In this document: positions 8,295-18,518 of the stretch, piece after piece
How positions within the stretch are numbered: the stretch's first letter is position 1
Layout of the letters: every line of letters begins with the position of its first letter
Source of the DNA: Providencia heimbachae ATCC 35613
Lineage (GTDB): Bacteria; Pseudomonadota; Gammaproteobacteria; Enterobacterales; Enterobacteriaceae
Length of the DNA: 64,000 nt
Assembly: GCF_001655055.1 (NCBI RefSeq)
Contig: NZ_LXEW01000016.1
Coordinates: 62,001-126,000 of the forward strand
Direction: 5' to 3'
Notes under the pieces: generated by a model
Databases searched by the model: none
Seen by the model: the letters and a program-made list of their open reading frames with translations, nothing else
What the model was told of the DNA's origin: nothing
Translations under genes and position numbers: made by a program

Positions 8295-10136
8295 TTAAAG
8301 TGCATTTAATAAATTATTTAGCCCTTGTTTCTCTTCTTTTTTCAGCCAATTTCCTAATGCTTCTTTCGCTTGGCTTCGTAGCTCATTACGCAATAGTTTT
8401 TCCACGTCGAGTTGATATTGAAGGCTGTTCCAACCACCATAAATACGCAGTGGGATCGTCATTGCTTGTAATTGCTGAATAAGACGTGAATCGCCACCCC
8501 AGCCACCTGCAATATTGACACCTAAATTAACATCTATGGTCTCTTTTGGAATATTAACCTTTCCTTGACCACTAATATTAATCAGTGGTGAGTTGGCTTG
8601 TAACGAAGAAATATTCATATTGCCTTTATTTAACACACCTGACACGGTAAATAAATCTACCTCTGTATAGTTGTTCGTATTTGCAGGTGCATTGATTTTA
8701 TTAGTGACTCGAGAAATAGATTGTTGAATAAGCTGGGGAATATTCAGTCCAGCAAGACGCGCATTTGTTAATTCAAAACTAACAGGACCTTGCCACTGAT
8801 TTTTAACCGCATAATCATCATAGCCCGTACCCGATAATGCGGCATTCAATGAAATAATACCACTCAGTTTTTCAGGCATATTAAATGCTTTTAATAGTGG
8901 TGTTAAATTAATATTTTTAAAAATAGGTTTTGTTGAAACTTGAGCAGGAATAGCATTGTAATTAAGCGTCACTGGTAATGAAAACTCACCACCAAACGCT
9001 TTTCCTTCAAGTTTAGAAATCGTAAAACGCGGAGTCTGATTTTGCGCGCTAAAAATCACATCGGTCACCGTCATACCACGATAAATAAGATGACCAACCG
9101 TTAAATCTATTTTTGCTGTAAATGATTTTAGGCCTGATAAATCATATTGCTGTGGATTAGAACCTGAAATTACGGGTTTAACTCCAACTCTTACAGAACC
9201 ATCAGTGGTATTCGACGAACTCGCATTGAGATTTGAAGCCCCAAGAAGACGGTCTAAATTTAATGAATCAGATGCGAGCGAAACAACCACTTCTGGAATA
9301 TCCGTCAATTGAACGCTGATATCACCTTTCAATTCATTATCATTCGCTTTGATAATTAAATTACTCAAACTCGCGGCACCTGAGCCCGCTTTAGTATACA
9401 GAAAATCGGTAGTAACCTGCCCTGCAATACCACCTTCTGGTAGATCAACACCGCTAAATTGATAATTAAATTGCGTTAATTGCCCGCCAATCTGTTGAGC
9501 CAGCGCGGAAAGATCAATTTCAGCTTTCGTATCGAAACTCAGCTCTTGTTGATTCTTATTCAAATTTCCACTGAATTTTACAGTAACTTTTTTATCCGCA
9601 TTTTTTTTCAATGAAAGATTAATATTGCGCAGGTTGTATTCATCTTTTTGGGTTTGCCAGATCACCAGACTATTAGAAATATCAATTTTTTCTATATCCA
9701 ACAGCCATTTGCTTTTATCTGTTGAGTCTGTATCAACTTGACTTCCTTGGGGAGGCACTGGGGAGTTATTTTTTGCTTGTGCTTCACTCTCTGGGGTTTT
9801 ACGGATAACCGCCCCATCTAAAACAATCTGCTCAACCGATAAACGGTGAGAAATTAAAGGCCATAGCTCGACATCTAAACGCATATTTTCTGCGCTCAAT
9901 ACAGGTTGGGTTGCATTATCTGCCGTTAGAGAAACAGGACCGGTAATTATGCTCAATGTTGGCCAAACATGCCAACGCATATCACCTTTAAACTCAAGCT
10001 GATAACCACTTTTTTTATCTACTTGTTCAACAAGATATTGCCGAAAATCATTTGGGTTTACTAACATGACTAACGTTGTCAGTCCTGCTACTACCACCAC
10101 AAGTAAAATAATCAATGTTGTTAAAAACCGTTTCAT
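8295..10136 (-). CDS. asmA: Outer-membrane assembly / lipid-transfer protein AsmA
   Basis: AsmA is an inner-membrane-anchored periplasmic protein of the AsmA-like (RBG/bridge-type) group, linked to outer-membrane lipid and protein homeostasis. The 613 residues compare with about 617 in E. coli. A single N-terminal membrane anchor (residues ~5-27, IILLVVVVAGLTTLVMLV) is followed by the family motif NPNDFRQYLVEQV and a long β-rich periplasmic body, ending in the AsmA C-terminal domain (LGVNIAGGWGGDSRLIQQL). GGGAAGG immediately precedes the ATG. It is third in a udk-dcd-asmA array on the minus strand, the same order as in E. coli. Confidence 0.93.
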   Translation of the reverse strand: MKRFLTTLIILLVVVVAGLTTLVMLVNPNDFRQYLVEQVDKKSGYQLEFKGDMRWHVWPTLSIITGPVSLTADNATQPVLSAENMRLDVELWPLISHRLSVEQIVLDGAVIRKTPESEAQAKNNSPVPPQGSQVDTDSTDKSKWLLDIEKIDISNSLVIWQTQKDEYNLRNINLSLKKNADKKVTVKFSGNLNKNQQELSFDTKAEIDLSALAQQIGGQLTQFNYQFSGVDLPEGGIAGQVTTDFLYTKAGSGAASLSNLIIKANDNELKGDISVQLTDIPEVVVSLASDSLNLDRLLGASNLNASSSNTTDGSVRVGVKPVISGSNPQQYDLSGLKSFTAKIDLTVGHLIYRGMTVTDVIFSAQNQTPRFTISKLEGKAFGGEFSLPVTLNYNAIPAQVSTKPIFKNINLTPLLKAFNMPEKLSGIISLNAALSGTGYDDYAVKNQWQGPVSFELTNARLAGLNIPQLIQQSISRVTNKINAPANTNNYTEVDLFTVSGVLNKGNMNISSLQANSPLINISGQGKVNIPKETIDVNLGVNIAGGWGGDSRLIQQLQAMTIPLRIYGGWNSLQYQLDVEKLLRNELRSQAKEALGNWLKKEEKQGLNNLLNAL

Positions 10137-10265
10137 CCTTCCCTCTCTTAAACTATGTCTGCTACGCCATTTAATTGGCCCACACCATACTTATCCTTCA
10201 AAACTAACGAAAATTGTCACTTTAGAGTCCATCATAAGAAACAATTTTCGTCATAGCCGTCGCGA

Positions 10266-10847
10266 TTAGTCCTCGCTAATACGGCTACCAACAGCACCTT
10301 GTTGGTTTTTATATTTCGCATCTTGGCGACTATTATAAGGGCGATCCGCACTACCCGACAATGGTTCAAAGCTCAAAGCACCTATCACCATGCCTGGGCG
10401 TAATGCTAAAGGTAATTTACCAGAATTATAAAACTCTAGCACTATCTGACCACACCAACCAGGATCGATACGATGGGCGGTGACATGCACCATTAATCCT
10501 AGCCTAGCCAAAGACGAACGGCCATCCAACCAGCCAACTAAATTATCAGGAAGCGTGATAGATTCAAGGGTTACTGCAAGCGCTAATTCTCCGGGATGCA
10601 GAAAAAAAGGTTCATCATCTTTCAGAACAATTTCATCACTCATCACTCGCTCTAATGCAGCGTTAACTTCATCTTTTGGGCCACTAAGATCGATAAATGC
10701 GGCAGTGTGGGCTCGAAAAACACGGAATTGATTTCCAAGACGTACATCTGCTGTAGCACCATTGATCCGTTCAATAGGTGGGCGTGGGTTTATTTCTAAT
10801 TTACCGTCATCCATCCATTGAATTATATCGCGGTCACAAAGACGCAT
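10266..10847 (-). CDS. dcd: dCTP deaminase
   Basis: Dcd deaminates dCTP to dUTP, the main source of dUMP for thymidylate in enterobacteria. At 193 residues it has the E. coli length and ends alike (NQQGAV). [27 protein letters not shown] (residues ~108-134, quoted in two parts: [13 protein letters not shown] and [11 protein letters not shown]) covers the nucleotide-binding loop and the catalytic Glu follows in [10 protein letters not shown] place the start at ATG 10847 (MRLCDRDI) because AGGGGAAA lies just upstream; an in-frame extension to 10865 is unlikely. It lies between udk and asmA. Confidence 0.96.
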   Translation of the reverse strand: MRLCDRDIIQWMDDGKLEINPRPPIERINGATADVRLGNQFRVFRAHTAAFIDLSGPKDEVNAALERVMSDEIVLKDDEPFFLHPGELALAVTLESITLPDNLVGWLDGRSSLARLGLMVHVTAHRIDPGWCGQIVLEFYNSGKLPLALRPGMVIGALSFEPLSGSADRPYNSRQDAKYKNQQGAVGSRISED

Positions 10848-10942
10848 GGTTATTTCCCCTTTCATTATTTTTATCCCAATAGCAAATTAACCGTCATTAT
10901 AGTTGGCTAATCGCGCATCTCGACGCATTATCTTGCTATGCC

Positions 10943-11587
10943 TTATTCTTGGCAAAACTCGCCAATTTTTGCTTTCAGGATATCAATGGCTACGCGGTTT
11001 TTACCGCCACGTGGAACAATGATATCAGCGTACTGCTTGGACGGCTCAATAAACTGTAAAAACATCGGGCGAACCGTTTTATTATATTGGTCTATCACCG
11101 AATCCAAGGTTCGACCTCTTTCATTTACATCACGTTTGATGCGTCGCATCAAGCAAATATCCAGAGGCGTATCAACAAAAATAGAAAAATCCATTTCTTC
11201 ACGTAGGCGTTTATCGGTTAGTAATAAAATACCTTCGATAATAATCACTTTTTTCGGTTTAAAGCTGATGGTTTTATCTTTACGGGTGTGAGCGACATAG
11301 TCGTACTGAGGAATTTCTACTGATTTACCACTTTTAAGTGATTTGAGATGTTCATACAACAAACTGTGATCCATAGAGTTGGGATGGTCATAGTTTACCT
11401 TGAGGCGTTCTTCCATTGGGATATCTGTTTGATCTTTATAATAACAATCTTCTGGAATAACACCGATATTATGATCACCGACCTTCTCTCTTAATTCCCG
11501 ATATAGAGTGCTTGCAATAAGGCTTTTGCCCGATGCAGAGGCTCCCGATATACCTACAATGGTACAGTGATGCGCTATGTCAGTCAT
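10943..11587 (-). CDS. udk: Uridine kinase
   Basis: Udk phosphorylates uridine and cytidine to UMP and CMP in pyrimidine salvage. The 214-residue protein has the P-loop [11 protein letters not shown] at residues ~13-23, the base-binding NYDHPNSMD and the YDYVAHTR segment, then the lid region [17 protein letters not shown]. It is followed on the same strand by dcd and asmA, so pyrimidine salvage and deoxynucleotide supply are adjacent. Family length and motifs leave little doubt. Confidence 0.96.
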   Translation of the reverse strand: MTDIAHHCTIVGISGASASGKSLIASTLYRELREKVGDHNIGVIPEDCYYKDQTDIPMEERLKVNYDHPNSMDHSLLYEHLKSLKSGKSVEIPQYDYVAHTRKDKTISFKPKKVIIIEGILLLTDKRLREEMDFSIFVDTPLDICLMRRIKRDVNERGRTLDSVIDQYNKTVRPMFLQFIEPSKQYADIIVPRGGKNRVAIDILKAKIGEFCQE

Positions 11588-11760
11588 AAAATGATAACCT
11601 GGTTAAAAAATTCAGAAATGGAAATGCATAACAGCAAGGTGTTATGGTTTGCGGAATTATAGGGGGTAATCGCGCGCTGTTCCAGCCTCAGTGTGAAAAG
11701 ACCTACAAAAAACGCACTAAGTTAGGTTAATACTCTATTTATGAAGCGCTATATTTAGCT

Positions 11761-12717
11761 TTAAAACTCTTTACGGCCTTCTAACGCCGCAATTCGATTC
11801 TCAATTGAAGGGTGTGTTGAAAAAACAGAATCCCCCTTATTAAAAATATAAGCCGCTTTACGATAAGCCTGACCTGTAGTTGATTTATCGTAATCATGGG
11901 TTTCATGTTGGCCCGATATTTTCTTTAGAGCACTAATCATTGCTTGGTTATCTGATGTCAAATCAACCGCAGCCGCATCGGCCATATATTCACGAGTACG
12001 GGATAAGTAAAAATAGAGAATTTGTGTAATCCAAGGCAGAACAAAATTTAAAACTAATAAAATAATCTGCGCTTTATTAGCTGCATTATTCCGACTGCGT
12101 CCCGCCGTACGAATAAATATCTGACTAAATAGGTTGGTTACCGTTAAAATAACATTCGCTAATATTCCAACATACAGAGTTAGCTTAGAGTCCCCATGAA
12201 TAATATGTCCCACTTCATGAGCCATAACCGCTTGGACTTCTTGACGATTTAACGTTTGTAATAACCCACGGGTTACACCCACTAAAGCATTACGTTTATT
12301 CCAACCTGCCGCAAAGGCATTGGGTTCTTCACTTTCTAAAATATATAAGCGAGGGATATAACCTAAAGTCGCACTTAAACTGAGTTCTTCTAAAATATTA
12401 GATAATTGCTTTTCTTGTGATGTTGTTGCACTTTCAAGTGTCACTTCCTTGGCATTCATACCTGCCAGCATCATTTTATGTCCACGAAAATGGATATAAA
12501 TAAGGCCAAGAAACGTTAAGCCTAAAATAATAAATGTCGCTACAGGGAGCTGTTTTAACGTAAGAAAATCTAATGCATTATCAAGCAAATCCGCTTGCTC
12601 ATTAGGATGCGTAGCCGTATCCGCTAGCAAGCCAATGATTAACATTAAAAGTATGTAGCTAACAACCACTAGCCGTGTACGGATATTGTTTTTACGTATA
12701 ACGTTTCTAAAATCCAT
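11761..12717 (-). CDS. Membrane zinc metalloprotease, M48 family (HtpX-like)
   Basis: The protein has two N-terminal membrane helices (about residues 13-34 and 58-77), the catalytic zinc motif HEVGH (HExxH) after NRQEVQAVMA, two further membrane helices, and the downstream zinc-ligand region YLSRTREYMADAAAV. This is the layout of HtpX-type M48 proteases that degrade damaged membrane proteins. I start it at ATG 12717 (318 residues, MDFRNVIRK) because AGGGTG precedes it; the ORF extends seven codons further. It is downstream of lemA with an 84-base gap, a pairing found in many bacteria. It is not E. coli HtpX itself, which has a different gene context. Confidence 0.85.
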   Translation of the reverse strand: MDFRNVIRKNNIRTRLVVVSYILLMLIIGLLADTATHPNEQADLLDNALDFLTLKQLPVATFIILGLTFLGLIYIHFRGHKMMLAGMNAKEVTLESATTSQEKQLSNILEELSLSATLGYIPRLYILESEEPNAFAAGWNKRNALVGVTRGLLQTLNRQEVQAVMAHEVGHIIHGDSKLTLYVGILANVILTVTNLFSQIFIRTAGRSRNNAANKAQIILLVLNFVLPWITQILYFYLSRTREYMADAAAVDLTSDNQAMISALKKISGQHETHDYDKSTTGQAYRKAAYIFNKGDSVFSTHPSIENRIAALEGRKEF

Positions 12718-12801
12718 AAAGCACCCTGTTATAGCCACATAAAACTTATCAGGATGCGCAAATGCACCCTGATATTGATAATAAATAAAACTCAGCGTGA
12801 A

Positions 12802-13362
12802 TTAGTCAAAATTAATACGGCGTGATTCTTCTGTTTTAATGGTTTCCTCATCAAGACGCCAATATTCTTTCGAAATTTTCAGACTCGGAATAATGCCAAC
12901 AATAATAGCAGCCGGCATTGATGCTATATACGCATTATACGTTTCTAATGTGCGATTATAACCACGCTTAGCAAACGACAGCTTATTTTCTGAAGAAACA
13001 ATTTCTTCTTGTAAATTAGCCATAATTGCATCTGACTTCAGCTCTGGGTAAGCTTCAACTGCAACATTGATAGCCCCACTGGTCACCATTTTAGATAATG
13101 CATCTTCAGCTTCGCGGGCTTTATCACCTGTTGTATTTTGCGCCTGAGTTCTGAGCTCCGTAATTTTACTAAAGACCTCACTTTCATGACTTAAGTATTT
13201 TTTAACGGTTGCTAATAGGCTATCAAATACTTTTCCACGACGATCTAATTGAACTGAAATTTCAGTTTCACTTGAAATAACAGCTTCACGTAATGCAACG
13301 ATGCGGTTATAAAAATAAATAACAATCAGCAGCAATACGACAATAATAATTAAAAATTTCAT
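12802..13362 (-). CDS. LemA family protein
   Basis: This 186-residue protein has one N-terminal membrane anchor (residues ~3-20, IIIVVLLLIVIYFYN) followed by a long four-helix body with the LemA hallmarks NRIVALREAV, QLDRRGKVFDSLLATVKKYL and KRGYNRTLETYNAYIASMPA. LemA proteins have an outward-facing coiled domain and no firmly known biochemical role. The start is ATG 13362; the in-frame GTG two codons upstream overlaps its own ribosome site (AAAGG). It is the probable first gene of a lemA-protease operon. Confidence 0.87.
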   Translation of the reverse strand: MKFLIIIVVLLLIVIYFYNRIVALREAVISSETEISVQLDRRGKVFDSLLATVKKYLSHESEVFSKITELRTQAQNTTGDKAREAEDALSKMVTSGAINVAVEAYPELKSDAIMANLQEEIVSSENKLSFAKRGYNRTLETYNAYIASMPAAIIVGIIPSLKISKEYWRLDEETIKTEESRRINFD

Positions 13363-13536
13363 AATCACCTTTTAGGCATCAGCCAGAGGAGTAAATTTTG
13401 CTATGGACACCCTTAATTCAGGTATCTATGAATAGGTTCATAGGTGCATTCTACTCATCATCATGCAATAAAGAAACAATCGAGGAATAAATCAGAAAAG
13501 AGGAAAAATAATCGTGGTAAATACGCATAACCAAAA

Positions 13537-13560
13537 AGAGGTTATTTCTCAATAACCTCT
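13537..13560 (-). terminator. mrp terminator
   Basis: A perfect 9-bp stem (AGAGGTTAT / ATAACCTCT) with a 6-base loop lies just past the mrp stop. On the minus strand it is followed by a run of T residues. Confidence 0.85.
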
Positions 13561-13574
13561 ATCTATCAATCTAA

Positions 13575-14687
13575 TTAGACCGCACGGAAAGAAATTTCCG
13601 TTGGGATTTTATCCCCTTCCCAATACATTAATGCAGAAATACCCGACGCGATTTCACGGTAAATATCCGCAAACTCACCTTCAGGATCGCGCATTACAGT
13701 TGGCTGGCCACGGTCAAGGTCTTCACGTAAAGAGATGTGTAGAGGCACTTGTCCTAATAACTTAGTATGGTATTTTTCAGCGAGTTTTTCAGCGCCACCA
13801 GTCCCGAAGATAGGCTCAACATGACCACAATTACTGCAAATATGGGCACTCATGTTTTCGACAACACCAAGGACTGGCACGTTGACTTTCTTAAACATGA
13901 CGATCCCTTTCATCGCATCCACTAGCGCAATATCTTGCGGCGTAGTAACCACAATAGCGCCCGTTACAGGGATATTTTGGGAAAGTGTTAGCTGTATGTC
14001 TCCCGTTCCCGGTGGCATATCGATAACGAGGTAGTCTAGGTCAGGCCATAAGGTATCTTGCAGCATTTGCATTAATGCTTTGCTCGCCATCGGTCCACGC
14101 CAAACCATGGCGTTATCATCAGTGACGAGATAACCAATCGAGTTGGTCGCTATACCATACGCCATGATAGGTGCCATGTGCTGGCCATCGGGTGATGTTG
14201 GGCGCTCAAGCGTAGTCCCTAGCATATTCGGAATTGATGGCCCATAAATATCCGCATCAAGAATACCGACTTTCGCCCCTTCTTGCGCCAAAGCTAGCGC
14301 TAGGTTAACCGAAGTACTGGATTTACCTACCCCACCTTTACCTGAACTTACAGCTAAGATATTACGAACACCGTTAATTCCCGGTAAATCATTAGCGCGT
14401 TTAAGTGTTGTCACATTGTGACGTAATTTCCACTCAACAGCGTGAGCACCTGTAAGCTGCTTTAATTCAGCCGTTTTTTCGCTGATCAGCGCCTGAAATG
14501 GCCCTTTCCAAACGAATGGCATTACGAGTTCGACATGCAAAACATTGTCCAACATTGCACAGTGATGTAACGCTTTGATAGAAATCAGATTACGCTGTAG
14601 CGTTGGGTGTGTAAATGAAGCCAAAACAGTGGAGACTTGTTCAGTCAGCAGTTCTGGTTTGTTCTGCTCGGGAGATTTATTGCTCAT
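13575..14687 (-). CDS. apbC: Iron-sulfur cluster carrier ATPase Mrp/ApbC
   Basis: This Mrp/NBP35-type P-loop ATPase carries [4Fe-4S] clusters to apo-proteins. It has 370 residues: an N-terminal MIP18-like domain (about 10-95), a deviant Walker A SSGKGGVGKS at 114-123, Switch motifs (DADIYGPSIPNML; DMPPGTGD) and the cluster-binding CSNC at 284-287. It is divergent from metG, as in E. coli, with a repeat element in the 354-base gap. The start codon follows a plausible AGGAG-type site (GGAGCAGGG). Confidence 0.95.
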   Translation of the reverse strand: MSNKSPEQNKPELLTEQVSTVLASFTHPTLQRNLISIKALHHCAMLDNVLHVELVMPFVWKGPFQALISEKTAELKQLTGAHAVEWKLRHNVTTLKRANDLPGINGVRNILAVSSGKGGVGKSSTSVNLALALAQEGAKVGILDADIYGPSIPNMLGTTLERPTSPDGQHMAPIMAYGIATNSIGYLVTDDNAMVWRGPMASKALMQMLQDTLWPDLDYLVIDMPPGTGDIQLTLSQNIPVTGAIVVTTPQDIALVDAMKGIVMFKKVNVPVLGVVENMSAHICSNCGHVEPIFGTGGAEKLAEKYHTKLLGQVPLHISLREDLDRGQPTVMRDPEGEFADIYREIASGISALMYWEGDKIPTEISFRAV

Positions 14688-14717
14688 CCCTGCTCCTTTA
14701 TTTTATATTTTTAAACT

Positions 14718-14845
14718 GTACCCCAAATAATTCAATTTGCTTGTAGGCGCAGAGCAAAGATAGCCGATGAGCATAGACGAACGCTATGATCCGGATAGCT
14801 GAGCAAATACAACACCCAAGCAACTTGAAGTATGACGAGTATATA
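14718..14845. repeat. Imperfect inverted-repeat element, copy A (mrp/metG gap)
   Basis: The 354-base gap between divergent mrp and metG holds a ~128-bp element. Its left end (GTACCCCAAATAATTCAATT) and right end (GCAACTTGAAGTATGACGAG then TATA) are imperfect inverted repeats of about 23 bp. The interior is unrelated to that of the other copies. The remainder of the gap, to 15041, must hold the metG promoter, but I see no convincing -35/-10 pair. Confidence 0.7.
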
Positions 14846-15041
14846 TTACTTTGACTGTGATTAATCATAACAGAGAACGTAAAAAATAGTGACCGCCATA
14901 AGACTGAAAACCCACGAAGCGTAAAAAATTATTTTCTGTTTTCAGAATAAATGCCGATTAATATTTTATTACCCTAGCAGCATCAGTTTTGATCGGTTAA
15001 CATCAAAGTCCCTTTTAAATAATGGAAGTAAGAAAGTTACT

Positions 15042-17069
15042 ATGTCTCAAGTCGCGAATAAATTACTGGTAACCTGTGCGTTACCCTATGCTAACGGTTC
15101 AATCCATCTCGGTCATATTCTGGAACATATTCAGGCTGATATTTGGGTCCGTTATCAGCGAATGCGCGGCAAAGAAGTTCACTTTATCTGTGCCGATGAC
15201 GCGCATGGAACACCAATCATGCTAAAAGCCCAACAACTGGGTGTGTCTCCAGAAGACATGATTGCGGAAGTGAACCAAGAGCATCAGAACGATTTTGCTG
15301 GTTTTGCCATTAGTTACGATAATTACCACTCCACACACAGTGAAGAGAATAAAGTATTATCGGAACATATTTACAAGCAACTGAAAAATAACGGTTTTAT
15401 TAAAAACCGCACTATTTCACAGCTGTATGACCCAGAAAAAGGCATGTTCCTGCCAGATCGCTTTGTTAAAGGCACTTGCCCGAAATGTAAAGCTGAAGAC
15501 CAATATGGCGATAACTGTGAAGTCTGTAGCGCTACCTATAGCCCAACTGAGCTAATTAACCCACGTTCAGTGGTTTCTGGTGCGACTCCAGTAATGCGGG
15601 ATACAGAACACTTTTTCTTCGATTTACCCGCGTTTAGTGACATGTTGCAAGCGTGGACCCGTTCTGGCGCACTGCAAGAGCAAGTCGCGAATAAAATGCA
15701 AGAATGGTTTGAATCTGGGCTTCACCAATGGGATATCACCCGTGATGCTCCCTACTTTGGTTTTGAAATTCCAGATGCACCGGGCAAGTACTTCTATGTT
15801 TGGCTAGATGCCCCTATCGGCTATATGGGGTCATTTAAAAATTTATGTGACAAACGTGGCGACCTAAACTTTGATGAGTTTTGGCAGAAAGATTCCAAAA
15901 CCGACCTTTATCACTTTATTGGTAAGGATATCGTTTATTTCCACAGTTTGTTCTGGCCTGCAATGCTTGAAGGTAGCAACTACCGCAAACCAACCAATGT
16001 CTTCGTGCATGGTTATATCACAGTCAATGGTGCGAAAATGTCCAAATCTCGTGGGACATTTATCACTGCACGTTCTTACTTAGATCATTTAGATGCAGAT
16101 TGCCTGCGTTATTACTACGCCGCGAAGCTTTCTTCACGTATCGATGATATTGATTTGAATTTAGAAGATTTTATCCAACGCGTAAACAGCGACATCGTCA
16201 ATAAAGTGGTCAACCTTGCTTCTCGTAATGCAGGCTTTATCGCTAAACGTTTTGCTGGCAAGCTTTCGCCGACATTATCTGAACCTGAACTATATCAACA
16301 AGTTGTTGATGCAGCCCAAACAATTGGTGATGCTTATACCAGTCGTGAATATGGTAAAGCTATTCGCGAAATCATGGCTCTAGCAGACATTGCTAACCGT
16401 TATGTCGATGAAAAAGCGCCTTGGGTTGTCGCCAAGCAAGAAGGTCAAGATCAAGAACTGCAAGATATTTGCTCTATGGGTATTAACCTTTTCCGCGTTC
16501 TGATGACCTACTTAAAACCTGTATTGCCGGGTTTAACAAAACGTACAGAAGCTTTCCTCAATGTTGAATTAACGTGGGATTCAATTAACGCACCACTATT
16601 AAATCATACTGTTGCCCCTTTCAAAGCACTATTTACCCGTATTGAAATGGCAAAAGTGGAAGCGATGGTTGAAGCTTCAAAAGAAAGCATTAAACCTATC
16701 AAAGAACTCACCGGCCCTCTCGCGGAAGATCCGATTCAGGATACAATCACGTTTGATGATTTTGCAAAAATTGACTTACGCATCGCGTTAATCAAACAAG
16801 CTGATTTTGTCGAAGGGTCTGATAAACTGCTGAAATTACAACTTGATATCGGTGGTGAAACTCGCCAAGTATTCTCCGGCATCCGTTCTGCGTACCCTGA
16901 TCCTAAAGCTTTAGAAGGGCGCCTGACCGTAATGGTTGCTAACCTTGCACCACGTAAAATGCGCTTTGGTATTTCCGAAGGCATGGTCATGGCAGCGGGT
17001 CCTGGTGGTAAAGATATTTACCTACTTAGTCCTGATAGCGGCTCGCAGCCGGGTATGCAAGTGAAATAA
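15042..17069 (+). CDS. metG: Methionyl-tRNA synthetase
   Basis: MetG charges initiator and elongator tRNA-Met. At 675 residues it is the long dimeric form. The class I signature HLGH lies at residues ~22-25, the zinc knuckle cysteines are at about 146, 149, 159 and 162, and the KMSKS loop appears as [11 protein letters not shown] near 331. The C-terminal EMAP-II/OB-fold tRNA-binding domain (about 575-675) begins near [13 protein letters not shown]. It is followed by a strong hairpin. Confidence 0.98.
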   Translation: MSQVANKLLVTCALPYANGSIHLGHILEHIQADIWVRYQRMRGKEVHFICADDAHGTPIMLKAQQLGVSPEDMIAEVNQEHQNDFAGFAISYDNYHSTHSEENKVLSEHIYKQLKNNGFIKNRTISQLYDPEKGMFLPDRFVKGTCPKCKAEDQYGDNCEVCSATYSPTELINPRSVVSGATPVMRDTEHFFFDLPAFSDMLQAWTRSGALQEQVANKMQEWFESGLHQWDITRDAPYFGFEIPDAPGKYFYVWLDAPIGYMGSFKNLCDKRGDLNFDEFWQKDSKTDLYHFIGKDIVYFHSLFWPAMLEGSNYRKPTNVFVHGYITVNGAKMSKSRGTFITARSYLDHLDADCLRYYYAAKLSSRIDDIDLNLEDFIQRVNSDIVNKVVNLASRNAGFIAKRFAGKLSPTLSEPELYQQVVDAAQTIGDAYTSREYGKAIREIMALADIANRYVDEKAPWVVAKQEGQDQELQDICSMGINLFRVLMTYLKPVLPGLTKRTEAFLNVELTWDSINAPLLNHTVAPFKALFTRIEMAKVEAMVEASKESIKPIKELTGPLAEDPIQDTITFDDFAKIDLRIALIKQADFVEGSDKLLKLQLDIGGETRQVFSGIRSAYPDPKALEGRLTVMVANLAPRKMRFGISEGMVMAAGPGGKDIYLLSPDSGSQPGMQVK

Positions 17070-17110
17070 AATAACGAATTTAGTCTTAAACTCGTTATTA
17101 ATTAAACGGC

Positions 17111-17142
17111 AGGCGGAGGAATTTAATATCCTCCGCCTTTTT
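17111..17142 (+). terminator. metG terminator
   Basis: A 9-bp GC-rich stem (GGCGGAGGA / TCCTCCGCC) with an AT-rich 8-base loop runs into TTTTTAT. Confidence 0.9.
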
Positions 17143-17156
17143 ATCATCTTTTTATC

Positions 17157-17172
17157 TGTGATCTGTAGCACA
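17157..17172 (+). promoter_or_regulatory. CRP-like site upstream of yohJK
   Basis: The 16-base site TGTGATCTGTAGCACA matches the CRP half-sites TGTGA-N6-TCACA with one mismatch. Its centre is 60 bases before the yohJ start. A possible -10 (TATGAT, 17189-17194) lies about 25 bases beyond the centre, a little too close for ordinary class II spacing, so the exact promoter is uncertain. Confidence 0.5.
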
Positions 17173-17224
17173 ATTATAAAGTTAATTGTATGATGAATGG
17201 ATGTCGAGTAACAGGACAAGTCTC

Positions 17225-17692
17225 ATGTCATTTAAACAGGTGATGATAACTGGATGGCAATATTTGCGAGCTTTCGCAATACTTTACCTTTGCCTTATTG
17301 TCGGAAACCTTATTTCTACCCTACTTCCATTTTCGATTCCCGGCAGTATTGTCGGTATGCTCATTCTCTTTATCTTACTGGCTCTACAAATTGTTCCCGC
17401 TCATTGGGCGCAACCCGGTTGCAGTATTTTATTGAAAAATATGACAATACTCTTTGTTCCGATCGGTGTTGGTATCATGAATTATTACGACCTATTAAGC
17501 CAACAGATGATCCCTATTCTGGTTTCCTGTGTTGTCAGTACGCTCATCGTAATGATTGTGGTTGCGATCAGCTCTAACTACGTACATAAAGAGCGCCCTG
17601 TTGTTGGTGCAAAACCAGATGAGGTCTCTCTTCCTCCAGAAGAATCTATTTCTTCCGCTATCAATAATGATAAGTCAAAGGGGAATGAGTAA
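17225..17692 (+). CDS. yohJ: CidA/LrgA-family membrane protein YohJ
   Basis: YohJ is the small holin-like member of a CidA/LrgA-CidB/LrgB pair in the inner membrane. About four membrane helices are visible, with the family stretch [20 protein letters not shown] and the [16 protein letters not shown] motif. The start is set at ATG 17225 ([10 protein letters not shown], 155 residues), which has AGGA 8 bases upstream; in-frame ATGs at 17186 and 17201 have no ribosome site and lie close to the putative promoter. The hydrophilic C-terminal tail is longer than in E. coli as I recall it. Its stop overlaps the yohK start (TAATG). Confidence 0.88.
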   Translation: MSFKQVMITGWQYLRAFAILYLCLIVGNLISTLLPFSIPGSIVGMLILFILLALQIVPAHWAQPGCSILLKNMTILFVPIGVGIMNYYDLLSQQMIPILVSCVVSTLIVMIVVAISSNYVHKERPVVGAKPDEVSLPPEESISSAINNDKSKGNE

Positions 17693-18387
17693 TGTTAGCG
17701 CATATTTGGTGGTCACTACCGTTAACCATCGCTGTATTTTATTTAGCTCGTGCACTTTCTATTAAAAGTAAATTGCCGATTTTAAATCCTTTATTGATAA
17801 CAATTGCCGTTATTATTCCTTTGCTTGTGATAACCAGTACACCTTATGAGCATTATTTCGCGGGCAGCAAATTACTCAATGATTTACTACAGCCTGCCGT
17901 TGTAGCCTTAGCCTTTCCATTATATGAGCAGATGCATCAAATTCGGGCGCAATGGAAATCCTTATTCAGTATTTGTTTTGCGGGTAGCTTAGTGGCTATG
18001 TTCACTGGCGCTGCGGTTGCATTATGGCTAGGTGCGACGCCAGATATAGCTGCTTCTGTATTACCTAAATCCGTTACGACCCCAATCGCCATGGCTGTTG
18101 CTGATTCAATTGGTGGGATCCCAGCCATTAGTGCGGCTTGCGTGCTGTTTGTTGGTATATTAGGTGCCATGTTTGGTCATAGCTTATTTGATGTTTTACG
18201 TATACGCACTCACGCTTCAAGGGGTTTAGCCATGGGAACGGCTTCACACGCATTAGGAACTGCACGTTGCGCCGAAGTCAATTATATTGAAGGCGCTTAT
18301 AGCTCTCTTGCTCTAATGACATGCGGTGTAATCACATCTTTAATCGCCCCGTTTATATTTCCTGTCATACTTCATCTTTTTAGCTAA
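17692..18387 (+). CDS. yohK: CidB/LrgB-family membrane protein YohK
   Basis: This 231-residue, multi-helix inner-membrane protein is the LrgB partner of YohJ. Family features are the conserved VALAFPLYEQMHQIRAQWK, KSVTTPIAMAVADSIGG (the LrgB signature) and RGLAMGTASHALGTARC. The ATG overlaps the yohJ stop codon by one base, so the two are co-translated. CidAB/LrgAB systems are tied to overflow metabolism, pyruvate uptake and autolysis control in other bacteria; the role here is not shown by the sequence. cdd follows, as in E. coli. Confidence 0.9.
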   Translation: MLAHIWWSLPLTIAVFYLARALSIKSKLPILNPLLITIAVIIPLLVITSTPYEHYFAGSKLLNDLLQPAVVALAFPLYEQMHQIRAQWKSLFSICFAGSLVAMFTGAAVALWLGATPDIAASVLPKSVTTPIAMAVADSIGGIPAISAACVLFVGILGAMFGHSLFDVLRIRTHASRGLAMGTASHALGTARCAEVNYIEGAYSSLALMTCGVITSLIAPFIFPVILHLFS

Positions 18388-18418
18388 ACTTATTAGTAAG
18401 ATAAGTGAATAAATCATA

Positions 18419-18451
18419 GGGGTAAGAGAAAAAATCTTTTTCTTACTCCAT
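18419..18451 (+). terminator. Probable yohK terminator
   Basis: GTAAGAGAAAAAA pairs imperfectly with TTTTTCTTAC across a very short loop just downstream of yohK. It would separate yohJK from cdd transcription. Confidence 0.5.
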
Positions 18452-18468
18452 TACGGATAACCAAAACA

Positions 18469-18484
18469 TGAGATACATCTCTCA
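18469..18484 (+). promoter_or_regulatory. Distal CRP-like palindrome upstream of cdd
   Basis: TGAGATACATCTCTCA is a perfect 5-6-5 palindrome with CRP geometry but with one changed base in each half-site (TGAGA/TCTCA instead of TGTGA/TCACA). Its centre is exactly 50 bp upstream of the proximal CRP site, much like the paired CRP sites known upstream of E. coli cdd. Confidence 0.45.
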
Positions 18485-18518
18485 TTTACAGGATTTGTTT
18501 CATGCGTTTCACTGAAAA

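Noticed and set aside
8252-8482. A hydrophobic 76-codon frame antisense to the end of asmA
   Set aside because: It is a shadow of the AsmA C-terminal coding sequence and starts within the terminator; asmA is well supported.
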